DNA of 64,000 nucleotides, taken from assembly GCA_905250885.1 (NCBI GenBank), contig CAJNOQ010000048.1, positions 1-64,000 of the forward strand. The letters run 5' to 3'. The stretch's first letter is position 1, and each line of letters starts with the position of its first letter. The position numbers were made by a program, and so were the translations under genes. This document shows positions 1-12,240 of the stretch, one piece after another. The DNA is from Didymodactylos carnosus. Taxonomy: Eukaryota; Rotifera; Eurotatoria; Philodinida; Philodinidae. The notes beneath the pieces are model-generated. The model was not told where the DNA came from and searched no databases. It was given only the letters and a program-made list of their open reading frames with translations.

Positions 1-37
1 TTTTCCTTTCTTTACATGGTTATTCCCTTTTCTCCCT

Positions 38-379
38 ATGTTACCGGATACACAAAAAGAATCACTGTATAGAAAATTTCGCGTAGGATTGCGAATCGTG
101 CATCGCTGTCCCGGGGTTTCAGCGCAATATATTTTTTCGTCAACTAACGAGAAAGATCTCAATTTTTACGCTAAAAACTACCTCCAAAAAAGACTTTCGA
201 ACATAGATCGGACTGACTTAGGTCAGTCTCTATTCTTAAACGATATGTTCTTCTGGGATAATTTTGTAAATAATGAAAAGAAGTCATTAAAGATCGGTCA
301 CTTCTTTCAACAAAATCGCGTAAAAAAGATGAAAAAAAAGACATGCGTCTTTATTGTTAAACTGGTTGACTTTTATTGA
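38..379 (+). CDS. Unidentified 113-codon open frame
   Basis: An ATG-to-stop frame of 113 codons in A+T-rich DNA, rich in lysine, phenylalanine and asparagine, with no signal peptide or membrane segment. The middle looks amphipathic and protein-like rather than low-complexity. It has no recognisable catalytic motif. It could be the tail of a retroelement polymerase, a last exon of a gene lying to the left of the window, or chance. No splice partner was found to the right. Confidence 0.22.
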   Translation: MLPDTQKESLYRKFRVGLRIVHRCPGVSAQYIFSSTNEKDLNFYAKNYLQKRLSNIDRTDLGQSLFLNDMFFWDNFVNNEKKSLKIGHFFQQNRVKKMKKKTCVFIVKLVDFY

Positions 380-1244
380 TGAACACTAGAAGGCAATATA
401 AAATATATAGTGCTGGTTTATTTTTATTTTGTCCTTTTCCTCTGCAGACAGGTACTAACTATTATGGTATGTTTGTCTTCCGTGATATCTTTATGTATAC
501 CTTCCTTTTTTGTCCCTTTTTGTTGATGTATGTTTATATTTTTGTGTTTGTGTCGTTCGTGTTCTCTTATTAACCTTATTCCCTTACAGTCAGATTATTT
601 ATAGCTAGTAAAACTGAATGGAGATTTAAATCATGTTGTGATACTGCTATGTGTTGTTTATTTTTATTGTATCCAGGTTGATAAATATGTCCATTTTTTT
701 TTTTATATTCATCTCTACAAGCGCTTTCAAGCGTGACAAATAAACGGCTCAATCCACAAAAAAAAAAATGTTAAAAACTAAAAGAGACGTTCGAAAACAC
801 ATTAATATATAATACAATTTGTATACTTCAGATTAATATAGAAAGTTACTTTTGTTTTAATTCGTGAAATGGAGAGAATATAGAATAAATTCACAGCCAG
901 CACTGCTTCTTTTCAACATAGAATAAATAAACATGTCAATAAAAATAGAAAATTCTGGCTTTCCTTATTTTGTTCTTTAAAAAGAAATAACGTTCTATAC
1001 AGATACACCTGAAATTAGTGTAAAGGTATAAACGAGGATAAAACTGGTGCGGAGATGCTAAATATATGAATGTTTCGTTATTCAATCGCAGCGATGAATA
1101 TAACGGTAATTGATGAGTAGTTGTTATTCATCATTTAACACTCTTATTTATTGATTATTAATAGCTCTGTTTCAAAAAGATACTGACGAATGATAATAAC
1201 AGTATTTTTACTGTTTTCATTTCTTTTTTACGCACAATACTCTC
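380..1244. other. Non-coding stretch, nothing recognised
   Basis: A+T-rich DNA with homopolymer runs and no frame that looks coding on either strand. No repeat pair or RNA gene was seen. Confidence 0.5.
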
Positions 1245-1660
1245 ACCACCATGACCCGGAGCATTAGAAAATTTGATGCTTGCTCCGAGCTGAACCAAAT
1301 CGGATAAAAATTGGGCGGCAGGCGCAAAATTTGTTGATGAATCCGACAGCGGGCTCCTTATAATTACATATCCACTTCTTTTTTCGCGTCGACGTGGTTT
1401 TTGCCTAAATTTTATTTTTCTCATTGGCGCCTTTTTTTCAACCAATGAGAAAAATAAAATTTAGGCAATAACCACGTTGCTTATATCGACGCGAAAAAGT
1501 TTACAAATTACATATCGAGTGAATATGTAATTATAAGGAGCCCGCTGTCGGATTCACCAACAAATTTTGCATCTGGCGCCCAATTTTTATCCAATTTGGT
1601 TCAGCGCGGAGCAAGTACCAAATTTTCTAATGAGAAAGCCGGAAAGTCGTGGTAGTGCTG
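1245..1660. repeat. Foldback element, about 200-bp arms
   Basis: Two arms of nearly the same sequence in opposite orientation meet at a short loop near 1427-1442. Matching landmarks are the block containing GACAGCGGGCTCCTTATAA (left, about 1346) and its reverse complement (about 1540), and the block ending CAATGAGAAAAATAAAATTT beside the loop. The arms differ by scattered substitutions and by a short insertion around 1480-1525 in the right arm. No transposase frame is present. It looks like a non-autonomous DNA element; the family is not recognised. Confidence 0.75.
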
Positions 1661-1884
1661 AAAGTTCTCTTAGAATTCATTTAGATTTTTCATTCCCTAG
1701 CTTCCATTTCCCCTATCAATTCCCTATCAATAGCTTATTGCTTAGGAGAAGAATAGGTTAAAAAAGAAATTCTCAGAGAATATTTTTATAAACGTATTCC
1801 ATATGAACCGAAAAAAAGCTATTAATTAGAAGTTTCTCTCGCGCGCTACTATTCTTATTTAACTTCCGTCTATTTATACATGTT

Positions 1885-3280
1885 CTATGTTATAGTCCAA
1901 CAGTTCAATAGAAAGTTTTTACATTTTTGTTTCGTAGACGCAACGCTGACAAGCTTTTTAGTATTTTCATCTGTTAATACACGCTTAGTTTTGTCACTTA
2001 TTGTTGAATGTTCATTAATCGAATTAGAAATTTCATTTTCATTTAGATGATTGAACGAGAAAGATAAGTTATCATTATCAGACGATAAATCATTTTGTTC
2101 GGCTTTCTCATAATTTCTTTCACTAAAATTATCATTAACAGAATGAATATACGAAGTTAAATTTATTCGAACGAAATCATCGTCATTATTGTATTCTCGA
2201 AAATAATTTTCATTATTACGCTGATTAACAACAACAATATCAGACTTGTTATACTATCGGTTTATGAATCATCTACTGGCTTTCCATTTAATTTCGAAAG
2301 TATATTATGCATCAACAACAAAGGATCAGATAAATTATTATCATGTCTATATGGATTCTGCTGTTGACGACGAACTTTGGATAAATCTTCTAATAATAAG
2401 GGTAATGTCGACAGTTTTTTGCAATTCAAACGAACATTGTGAATATTGTTGTTGTTGTGGCTTTGGTGGTAATGGTGTTAAATCCATTTTTTTGTAGAAT
2501 GGATGTTCGTTTATTATTATTGAAATGACATGGTAATCTCGTCGATGATTGTATTGTCTGCACTATTGAATTTTCAACTAAAATAAGCACAAAAAATCTA
2601 AAATACGGTTCTGAGATGTGAGGTCCTTTCCAAGAAAAATTCAGAAACAATAATATCAAGTTCTTCTGCACACTGAATATCACCAGTACCGACTAATATC
2701 CCATAGACATGAATTCATAATAACAATATCGGGTTGTATCACTTTTTTTCCAATTTGTTTTAAAATGACACATTTTAAATATACAGAAGAATATTGTGTT
2801 AGAAAATAATAGCGTAAATAATGTTGTCCACGAAATGAATATTCTCAAACCTTATAGAAAATAAAAGTGAACATATAGTCTCAATGATAAGTTAATATTT
2901 TCTTACTACCTTCTTCATAACTAATTCCATTTGTTAGAACGTTTAGTTCACCACCATCTTTTCAACAATCATTTGCAAATTCTCCCTTAAAAATAAATAG
3001 AATAATAATTTAAATTTGAGTACTCATTTTTTTAATTCAATACTTTTGCTTGTACATTGATCTAGTAAACGATCTGTTTGTCAAAATTGTACCATATCCT
3101 TGTATATTCCTCGTACCACAAGAAAGAAATAATCATATTTTCATTTTGTAAGAAGCTAGTTTAAAAAACAACAACAACTAAAATTATAAACTTATCCGAA
3201 TCTCCTAAAAATACAACGTATTTATCTTTCAATAATATCTGGATTTCTGTAGATGTTACTCTGTCGATCATTGAAGTCAT
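1885..3280 (-). pseudogene. Decayed PCED1/FAM113-type PC-esterase gene
   Basis: Read on the minus strand, ordered pieces match the PC-esterase family (PCED1A/B, an SGNH-hydrolase-like fold of unknown substrate). An ATG at 3280 opens a start exon containing the KYVVFLGDS block, the family's nucleophile motif. Next comes a piece with YKDMVQ, then GGELNVLTNGISY, then RYYFLTQYSSVYL followed by DIVIMNSCLWDISRY. Last is a P/Q-rich and then N/D/S-rich tail ending at 1885. Order, orientation and spacing match the family. Several in-frame stops fall inside the conserved part (for example within the YKDM and GGEL pieces). Frame changes separate the pieces after SRYW and in the tail, and not all gaps look like introns. 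This is most likely a dead gene copy; an intact copy would be expected elsewhere in a degenerate-tetraploid genome. Confidence 0.7.
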
Positions 3281-4803
3281 TTTGTTTAATAATTGATCTT
3301 CTAGTTAGCTAATTATTGGTTGAAATTATGTCTTCTTAATCAATTTCGTTTTTTCTGTATTTTTGAAAATCTAGTAAATTATTTTCTTCGAATAAAAATG
3401 AATAAAGCTTTCAACATTACGGCCTGTCGCAAACTGGTTAACCGTATACACGAAGTATTTTTATGCTTCGTTTATGTCCGTCAAAATAATCTTGTAAAAT
3501 GTCCTCGACAGTTAAACTTACATAGATAAAAACTAGATGTATTAAATTCTCATAAAGGATGATGCATGAATAATCAGACTATTTTCTAGAATTTGAGAAA
3601 GAGAACTGTGTACTTAAAGTTGTAAAAAAGAAAGAGTATAAAAGAAAGAAACCTCCGCTCAATCATGTAAAAATTTTCTAAGGTGTTTGCTTCTGACACA
3701 GTTAAAAGAAGTTCTGTCACAGCACCTACCATATTGTCCGAAGGTAAATTTTATTTTATTTTTATTTATGGGTTCATTCGAAAGAGCACACAAAATAACC
3801 ACTGAAAGTGCTTTTTAAAGCACTAGAGGTCAAACATTGAGAGTCACTCTTGTTACCAAAAGACGTGAATTTTCATGAATGTTCGTATTTTTCTGTTTTC
3901 TCAAAAATTATCAAACTCCTATGATTGGTTCACGGCTCATTTGAAAGAGGGATGTTTATTCTATAAGTTCGTATATTTAGACATAATAATATATTTAACT
4001 ATCTAGGACTAAATAATAGAAAACTAAAAAATTTCTTATATTTAAATTTGCATTTGAGTTATTACAGATGTAGAGCTAGCAAACATTTTCCTACAAAATA
4101 CGACGTCGGCAAGCTCTTTGCGATGTTTTTTTATGATTTTACACGCGTTTTACGACAAGTACTGTATTTGAGATCAATCTCCTACTGGTTTTTACCTCAA
4201 CTTTGATCCATTGACTAAATGCAATAATTTACATATCGTTGAATAGAGCATCGAAAGTTATTGTTGTACTTTTTTAACGTCATCAATTCATATTAGTAGA
4301 AAAAAAATTTGATTTTGTAAAAATGGCTGGAAAATGGATATTATATATGGAAAAATACATTGTTCTCTTACTTTTTACAAATAAATCTTTTTAGTTTTGT
4401 GCTTAAAAATTGCACATGACTCAATCGTGGCTAGTCATGTCGAAACTTGATAAAAATTCTTTTCTTCTAAATATTGAAAATAGATTTTTTTAAAAAAAAG
4501 TCAGACAAGCTCGTGAAAGGTACCCCAAGCCAATTTAACATAATATTTTTTATTTTTTATCTAGGTCGGTTTTCCGGAATCGAAGGCTCTCTTAAATGTT
4601 ATATCTATGAATCAAATTTTTGTATATCTTGAACTATTTCTAATTCTTAATGAACATCATACGTTTTACAGTAACACTTTTCTCGTTTCGACGTTAAGAT
4701 TAAAATACACGTTTCAGCGAAACTCGTAGTTTGTTATTGTATGTTCTTCAAGTCCGAGAGTTTCTCTAAAAAATAAAAAGAATTAAAAGAAATCTTACAA
4801 GAA
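3281..4803. other. Non-coding stretch, nothing recognised
   Basis: A+T-rich sequence with no sustained coding frame and no clear inverted repeat. It may hold the former promoter of the decayed PCED1-type gene to its left. Confidence 0.45.
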
Positions 4804-5128
4804 TCATATCACCGGAAAAATAATAAAGTTGATGTACAAGTGCTGAAAACTGCCTTTTCATATTCAGTACACTCGATAACTCCGAAGATTTTCTACTTTT
4901 GGTGAGAGATACTTCCAAACATTTAGAAAAAATTTTCAAATTAACATTATTTTCTCATGGAAATTATTTTGTGCCATTTTGTTTCAAAATTTTTTCCTAA
5001 ACTTTTGGAAGTATCTCTCGCCAAAAGTAGAAAATTTTCAGAGTTATCGAGTGTACTGAATACGAAAAGGCAGTTTTCAGTAACTCAAAATCAACTGTAT
5101 TTTTTTCTTTTTTGTTCCGGTGAAATGC
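4804..5128. repeat. Foldback element, arms 80-110 bp
   Basis: The left arm from about 4804 (CACCGGAA...) through CTGAAAACTGCC and CAGTACACTCGATAACTC is repeated as its reverse complement ending near 5128. The centre (about 4925-4995) is unpaired, A+T-rich DNA. The inner 75 bp of each arm are nearly identical, while the outer parts carry small insertions. It lies just upstream of the PLC gene. No coding capacity; family unknown. Confidence 0.7.
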
Positions 5129-5594
5129 GTTCCCAGATAACGTTCATCTTTTTTTTGTGAAAACAATTATATAATCTAGATATTTAATGTTAGAAAGAAA
5201 TAGAGTTCAAAACCAAAAAGAAAGCCCTCAAAGTGCATAGAAGCTGTGATATACTTCTTTCACAAAAAAAGAGAAAAAAAAAAATAGTATACCAGCAGGT
5301 TTTAGGTACAAAAAACAACAACTTATGACTTATGCTTTTTATTAAACTAATTTGATCAGTTTTGTATTCTATCATGTCATGCACGTAGGTCAATATTGAT
5401 TTTTGAACATTATTAGCTTTTATTTTTTCTTATCTAGGATAGAAAACGAGAATAAACGACGAGTAACATCAAGTACGTTCCTACTGTTTTTTTGTCAGTA
5501 ATTTTCGAAACATAACGCCTTCTTTTGTGAAAATTTGATAGAAGATCATGAACAACGACTGTTTTCAATAATTTTAGTTGAGTCAAATTTAAGT

Positions 5595-8500
5595 ATGGTT
5601 GATAAAAATTCAGTCCTATCTCAACTTCAAGAAGGAGCATTGTTTATTAAATTTAATGCTGATGGAACGCGAGGTGAACGTTATTTTTATTTATGTCCAA
5701 AACTCAATGCTATACGATATACTGGATCCAAAAAACTTCTACAAAATTCAGAAGTAGAATGTACGTATGAAATTGAAAACAAATAGTTTCTATCTTTTAT
5801 TTTTAATATATTCCCATTTAGATCTAATTAAAGATTGTGTCGAAGTAAGATCGGGTTTTAAAACGGATACCTGGTTTAAAATGTTACGAAATGGCAAAGT
5901 GCGAGAACAACAGGTATCATCATTTATATTAATCAAGTTTTTTATATTATGTCAAATAATTTATTTCTTCTAGGAAGGATTATCATTATCAATTCTACAT
6001 AGTCGTGGAAGAAAAAGTTTAGATCTTTTAGCTAGCGATAGTGAAACAAGAAATATTTGGATTGAAGGCATACAATACTTACTTCAAGATCGAAATGGTG
6101 AATCGTACAGAAGAATTACAGACAAGTATGAAAAGCCCTATCTTTCGATCTTATCTCGAATTAAAGTATATATAAGATTGGATATAGAGATGTTCAGTGA
6201 ATTCAGGGCTATCTTTTTTATTAGACTACTTATTCATACAGCATCAAAACTAAAAAATTTTAATGTGCAAGAAAAATTATCGTTTTATGTAGTGGATGTC
6301 ATATTCGAGAAAAAAACTTAGCCAAGGAATACGACGTGAGTGTGAAACAGAGGTGTACGGTCCACGGATTTCGACCCGCGGGGCCACGTGATGACGGGCG
6401 GGCGAGGCAAGAATCTTGAAGGTCTGCACGGGTTCGGGCGGGGTACGGGTAATGTAGACACACGGGCGATCTGGGGTGGGTAAAGCAGTGAAATGGAATA
6501 TACGGGGGCTCGGACGGGCGGGATATAAAAGTTTTCTTTGAGGCTGTTTCGGATCGTGAAAAACTATTAAGAGATTTGATTCTTTTATGCATCTAGGAAG
6601 CAATGCATATTGACGGCTAGTCTCTTATTTTTGATCTACAGAAAGCGATTTGACTCGTGATTTATTTGTTCCACATCTTTTTTCATACTGAACACTGATC
6701 AATACGTGAGAAAGTGATTACAGTTCATTTGATTCTTAGAATCAATATCTGACATAGTCCTCATCTTTATCAATATCCAACGTCCAAAGTTATGAATTAT
6801 TATCAGATGAACCCTCAGATCTAACGATCTCAATAAAAACTGCTCATTGGTACTCAATTGCTTGCAGCTACTTCTTTAAGGCTCAATTGATGATGTGAAC
6901 TATGTAGAATACATAGGCTATCTAATCTTCGCAAAAGAGGAACCGGAGAAAATACAATTGTGTAAAATCACAGAACAAATACTGCAAAACTATCTCTATG
7001 ATAGACTATTTGCCACTGTTGCGGTAATAGATGAAAGTCATCGCCATCACGTCACTGAAAGATTTGCAACATATATTTCTTGTAATCCTACTGGCACATA
7101 AACAAATAGATCAGCTAATCTATTAAACTCATACAAATATGAGAAAGACCAATCATAATCATCAAATTTCTCTGTGGCTAACTCAGTTCATTGATATCTT
7201 TCTGGAGATTTATTCTAAAAGGTTTTTGTACAATTAAGTCCTTTTTTCGGACTCAAAAATCAAACGATTTTTCTATTGAGAAAACTTGATGTCCGATGCA
7301 GAGCAGACGAATAAAATCAAATTTCGTGATTAATAAAAGTTTCACGGGTTGCCAGGGGACGGAGCGGGACCCGTCGCGAAACTGAGGGGTGGGCGGGTCA
7401 AGTTAGGGCGACTACCGTCACGAGACACGGGAGGGGCGGGGCGGGGTAGCACAAAAAAATTCACGAACGGACCGGAGCTGCTTAAAAAAACTAGTTCACG
7501 GGGGCGGGCGAGGCGAGGAAGTTTCACACCAGAGGTGTGAACTTGGTTTTTATAGAGCAAACAATTCTCTGTTTCTCATGCCAGAGAAGAATTTTTAGTA
7601 TCCCACAGTATACCGTATAAAGTTCGATACAAAAACACTATCATTTTCAGATCATTTAGAATTACTAACAAAACGAAAGGAATATTTTATTTTTCGTAGA
7701 TAAGAATTAATTCAATGAAGACACTTTCTTTACACAAAATACGTGAGTCAAAAACTATTATATAATCAGTTGAGTACCAAAAAAAGGCATAATCTGTTCC
7801 TTTATCGCGATTAAACTTTTTGCTTATCCTTACTCTCTGTGCCATTTTTCAAATACTCAAACATCGTCTAAATATCGGATATACAAGATTTTGTAGAGCA
7901 AAATATTCTTTATATTTGAAGTCTAAAATAAAATTTTAAAATCTGATTGAAGTAACTTAAAATGAGTCACAAAATTTTCTCATTATTTCTAATCCATCTG
8001 CTACTTCCTCAATATTATAACGAATAAATTTTTGTTGTTTTTGTTACACACATTGTATCAAATTATCGTAGAAGATGAGTTATATTATTTAATCATAAGT
8101 TTTTATTGATTGTTCATTATTTAGATGGGTTGAAAATTTGTTTGGTGAAGCTGATTTAAACCGTAACGGTCTCTTATGTAAACGAGAAGTTCATTTATTA
8201 TTAGAAAGAATGAATGTTCGTCTATGTGCCGATGATGTTGAACAATATTTTGAAGTAATGATATTTGAAAATTTTCTATTTATGTTCTAATGCATGTCTT
8301 ATATGTATTTGAAAACAGCAAACAGTACTTCGAAAAGCAAAACGTCGTGAACAATTAAATGTGGATGAATTCATTAATTTTTATAAATTATTAACGTATA
8401 GACCAGAGTTGAATCACATAATACATAAGTAGATAGATTTTAATTCGAATGAATTAAAAACTAAAAATGTTTTCTTTTTTCTAATTTTATTTAGATATAA

Positions 8501-11500
8501 TGGAACTGAGGATATATGTAATTGTAATGCTTATGCAACAATTTCTCAATTATCGCATACGTTCTCATATGTGGATCCATCATTTAAACACAATACATTA
8601 CCAAGAAAAATAGTAAATGGACCACCAGCACAATGTCAAGCTTCAAATTATCTAACTGTTGAAGAATTAAGAGAATTTATGCAAGATGAACAACAAGTAA
8701 TTACTATTTTTAGTCTATATGTCAAATTAATTCAATTTTTGATTTAAGGAACAATATTCAGTTGAACAAATTCAAGAATTAATTCATAAATTTGATCCTT
8801 CTATAGAAGGAAAGAAATGTATGGAAATGGGAGTTGACGGTTAGTTATATAAGAGTTTTTCTCTATTTCCATCAATAGAATGTTATTTTATACTGTCAGG
8901 TCTTAGAGAAATGTTATTATCAGATGTAAACGAATTAATGAATCCCGTACATAAACATACAGTTTATCAAGATATGACTCGACCATTAACAGAATATTGG
9001 ATTAATGCCTCACATAATACGTACGATTTTTCTCAAAATATATTATTATCTTTCTAGATTCTACTCTATCTCATATTTTTTCAGATATTTATGTGCAAAT
9101 CAGGTTTTGGGTGAATCTAGTGCTGAGATGTACGTAAGAGCATTGAAACATGGATGTAAATCTGTTGAATGTAAGTCATTTCTGAAAAGAAAAAATTATT
9201 TATAAATTATTTTTTAATTATTGCTCTCTAGTGGACGTACACGATGGTCAAGATGGAAAACCTGTAGTACGACATGGATACACATTGGTGAAAGATATTT
9301 ATCTTGACGAGATACTTATACTTATTCGAGAATATGCATTTTTCTTATCCCCGTTCGTATTCTTCAAAAAGTAATGTATTCATTTCTATTTAAAAGAAAA
9401 TATATTTATTTTTAGATATCCATTATTTTTAAATATTGAAAATCATTGTTCACTACGTCAACAAATTATAATAGCTAAACTATTATATGACACATTTGGA
9501 AGTTGGTTATATTTTTAATTAATCTTTTTTCCAATCAAAAAACTAATTCTAATTTAAATTTTATTTTTAGATTCTATTTATTTGGGTAGTAATTCGAAAT
9601 CAACAATATGGCCATCGCCTGAACAATTGAAAGGACAAATAATTATTCGAGTATATTTTTCAATTTTTGACAAAGTATTTAATAAACAGAAAACTACTTA
9701 TTGTTCTAGGCAAGAGTTGCTCCAAAAAATAATTTATCATTGGATTATAGTGAAGATGAACAATTTGATGATGACGTTGCAGTTTGTATCTGTTCTTATT
9801 TTTTTCTTTGAAAACAGTACACTCATAAGATCTCAAAAGATATCCTCCGATTTCTAAAGCTTCATCTCATTTCAGGAGTACGATAGTCCTCAAGAAGTTG
9901 TGTCTGATACCGTTTTTTATTTTTATTTTGACGTACCAATACTACCATTCACAAATTCTACTTTGAGTAACTGATCTTTGGTCATGTTTCTTAAAATATC
10001 CACTATTCTACAGAGATACGAGCAAAGTTCAGTATATTTTAACATTTTCTACAATATGATAGTTTTATATCTGATAATATCGATCAAACTTACCTTGATG
10101 ATCTAAAAATGATCTCAATCTCTAGCATTATTAATAAAGTCTAAGAGATTCTCTCTTACGCTTTACCAAAATGAATTTACGATTATTTTTTATAATGTTT
10201 TGTTTGTTTAGAATAGCATAAATTGTTATGCTCTCTAAGTTAACTGGAGAAAATTTTGAAAATCGGCGGTATTCTCAAGATCGCTTCTAGATCTCCTACT
10301 ATACAATGGAGCACAAATATTAAAGCAATGTTTTTCGTCTCCTGTCTAAATTTACTGTTCATTTTCTTATAATTTCCATTTAGTGTATATGTAGTGATTT
10401 AGCTAAATTTATTTATTGTGAAAATGTTACATTTAAAGGTTTTGGACATTCAAAAGGCTGTAAGTGTAGAATTATTGATGTTTTACTATTTATTTTTTGT
10501 TTAAATCTAATTTTTAATAGATAATTACAATCAATCATCATCATTATCCGAAACAAGGGCCACTTCTCTTATTGAAGATCAGCCACTAGATTTTATTAAA
10601 TATAATCAACGTTTATTGACACGAGTATATCCGGCATCATTTCGACAAAATTCAAGTAATGTAAATGCCATCGAGTTTTGGAATGTGGGCGCACATATGG
10701 TGGCATTAAATTTTCAAACAAATGATTTATCAATGTCTCTGAATCAAGGAAAATTTAGTACCAATGGTAGATGTGGATATGTTTTAAAACCGGATATTCT
10801 TCGACAAGGTAAAATTTTAAATATTAAAATCATACATCTATTCGTTTAGCTTTCCTTTTTATTATCCCGTGTAAAAACGTCAAACAGTCCCTATGCATAT
10901 AGTTTTATCTAATTTTTCAAAAAATAATTATGCATACTTTATAGAACCCTATATATAAAAGAGATCTATGCGTGTTTATGCGTAAGACCTTTTTTATCCA
11001 TATGGAAACTATCCTGTAACTATTTTATACATAGCTCGTGACTTTACATAATACAATCTAAAATTGTAACGGTAATTATGCATAATTAAACTGTTTTATT
11101 ATACGAAATTATGTGTATCGAATCTGTTTGTTTTTTCACATGAGTAGCGGAAACAACATTTAATCCGATGGGTTGTTTTTCGGCATTTTTACTCGCTCAA
11201 AGACGTCCGGTCAAATTTGAAATCATAGTAAGCAATTTAGTTATTATTTAATTCTATCAATAAAAAATTTCTTTCATTTTAAGGTAATTAGTGCCCAAGC
11301 CTTACCCAAACGAAATAAAGATACATTACCAGTATCGCCATATGTTAAAGTTAAAAGTTATGGTGTACGGTGTGATAGAAATGAGCAAAAAACAAATATC
11401 ATAAGAAATAATGGTAAACACTTATTCTTAATGAGTAATAGTTGATAAAGTTAGAGAAGTTTAAATGGTAGTGCTATATCATGTACTAAAACTCATTCTC

Positions 11501-11839
11501 AGAAATAAAATAATTTAATCATAAGAGTAAAAATTATTTTGATTTAGGTTTAAATCCATTATGGCATCACAATATGAATTTTACTGTTTGTATTCCCGAA
11601 TTATGTCTTATTCGATTTACTGTTAAAGATGAAACAGAATTACTTGGTCAATATTGTATACCGTTTTTATCTATTCAACAAGGTAAAAGAAAGAAATAAT
11701 AATTAATTATTAAAATATTCTGATATATTTTCTTTTTAATTTATCTTAAGGTTATAGACATATTCGGCTTCTCAATCGTTATAATGAGCCAACATCAGGA
11801 ACATTGTTCGTTAAAGTAAAAATAATTAATACGGAATAA
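5595..11839 (+). CDS. PLCD: Phosphoinositide phospholipase C, delta type
   Basis: Hydrolyses PIP2 to IP3 and diacylglycerol at the plasma membrane. Twenty exons: 5595-5760, 5822-5913, 5974-6125, 8125-8254, 8319-8428, 8495-8696, 8749-8839, 8900-9020, 9085-9170, 9232-9352, 9416-9501, 9571-9650, 9710-9781, 9876-9896, 10384-10459, 10521-10808, 11148-11227, 11284-11413, 11548-11682 and 11751-11839. They give one 775-residue frame, close to PLC-delta length. The order is PH (1-130), EF hands (135-290; loop DLNRNGLLCKRE), catalytic X (332-485), a short linker, catalytic Y (515-640; VALNFQT and GYVLKP) and C2 (650-775). Both catalytic histidines are present (ASHNTY and RHGYT), as are the calcium ligands Asn in SHNTY, Glu and Asp in VELD, and Glu in IENHCS. 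The short X/Y linker and absence of SH2, PDZ-tail or Ras-GEF domains favour delta over beta, gamma or epsilon. The start is the first ATG after a likely 5' UTR acceptor at 5577; an upstream coding exon is not excluded. Confidence 0.93.
6350..6528 (+). repeat. G-rich island in PLC intron 3
   Basis: About 180 bases of strongly G-rich, C-poor sequence on the plus strand in an otherwise A+T-rich 2-kb intron (6126-8124). It is built from degenerate units such as CGGGCGGGCGAGG, CGGGTTCGGGCGGGG, TACGGGTAA and CGGACGGGCGGG. Several GGG runs sit close together, so the transcript strand could form G-quadruplexes. The minus-strand open frames here are composition artefacts. Confidence 0.7.
7343..7521 (+). 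repeat. Second G-rich island in PLC intron 3
   Basis: Same composition and the same kind of units as the island 800 bases upstream, in the same orientation: CACGGGTTGCC, GGTGGGCGGGTC, GAGGGGCGGGGCGGGG, and GGGGGCGGGCGAGGCGAGG against GACGGGCGGGCGAGGC in the first island. Just after it is a small hairpin (TTTCACACC...GGTGTGAA). The two islands may be the ends of one inserted element or diverged copies of one repeat. Confidence 0.65.
9897..10383 (+). other. PLC intron 14, nothing further seen
   Basis: A 487-base intron between the tiny 21-base linker exon and the Y-domain exon. No repeat or frame recognised. The linker between X and Y may gain residues from alternative splicing here, but nothing in the sequence proves it. 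Confidence 0.5.
10809..11147 (+). other. PLC intron 16, A+T-rich, tandem acceptor
   Basis: A 339-base intron with no recognised repeat. It ends in GAGTAG, two AG acceptors three bases apart; both keep the frame and differ by one valine. Confidence 0.55.
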
Positions 11840-12240
11840 GACAGACATTGGAAAAAATCAAAGAGTCTAAAGTCAATCAAAAATATTAGAAACATTTAAG
11901 AATCTATTTGTTTGTTTGTTTGTTTGAACTCATTTTAATAAAAACAACCGTGATGCATGAACAAGATCGATGAAACAAGATAAAAATAAAAATTATCAAT
12001 TTAAAGAAGACTCATTACTAGTCATGGAAGGACTTGACGAGGCAGATCCGATAATCGACCTAATGTATATGATCAGTATAGATTAAAAAAAAAAAAAGTA
12101 AAAAATAGAATTTTATAACCATTTCAGATAGATATTATTTCTTCGATGAGATAAAAAAACAATAATTTATAATTCTTATCTATGCGTATGATATTACTGT
12201 TCGTTACAAATTCTCTGTTAAGATGAGTCAAATTGTATAA
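11840..12240. other. Convergent intergenic spacer PLC/EFHB
   Basis: About 400 bases between two gene tails. AATAAAA near 11937 is a likely polyadenylation signal for PLC. A run of TTTG units (about 11908-11925) precedes it. No gene seen. Confidence 0.55.

Noticed and set aside
6277-7560. Pro/Arg-rich frames within the PLC intron
   Set aside because: They arise from the G-rich islands, which have few stops on the opposite strand; the sequence shows no domain and lies inside an intron.
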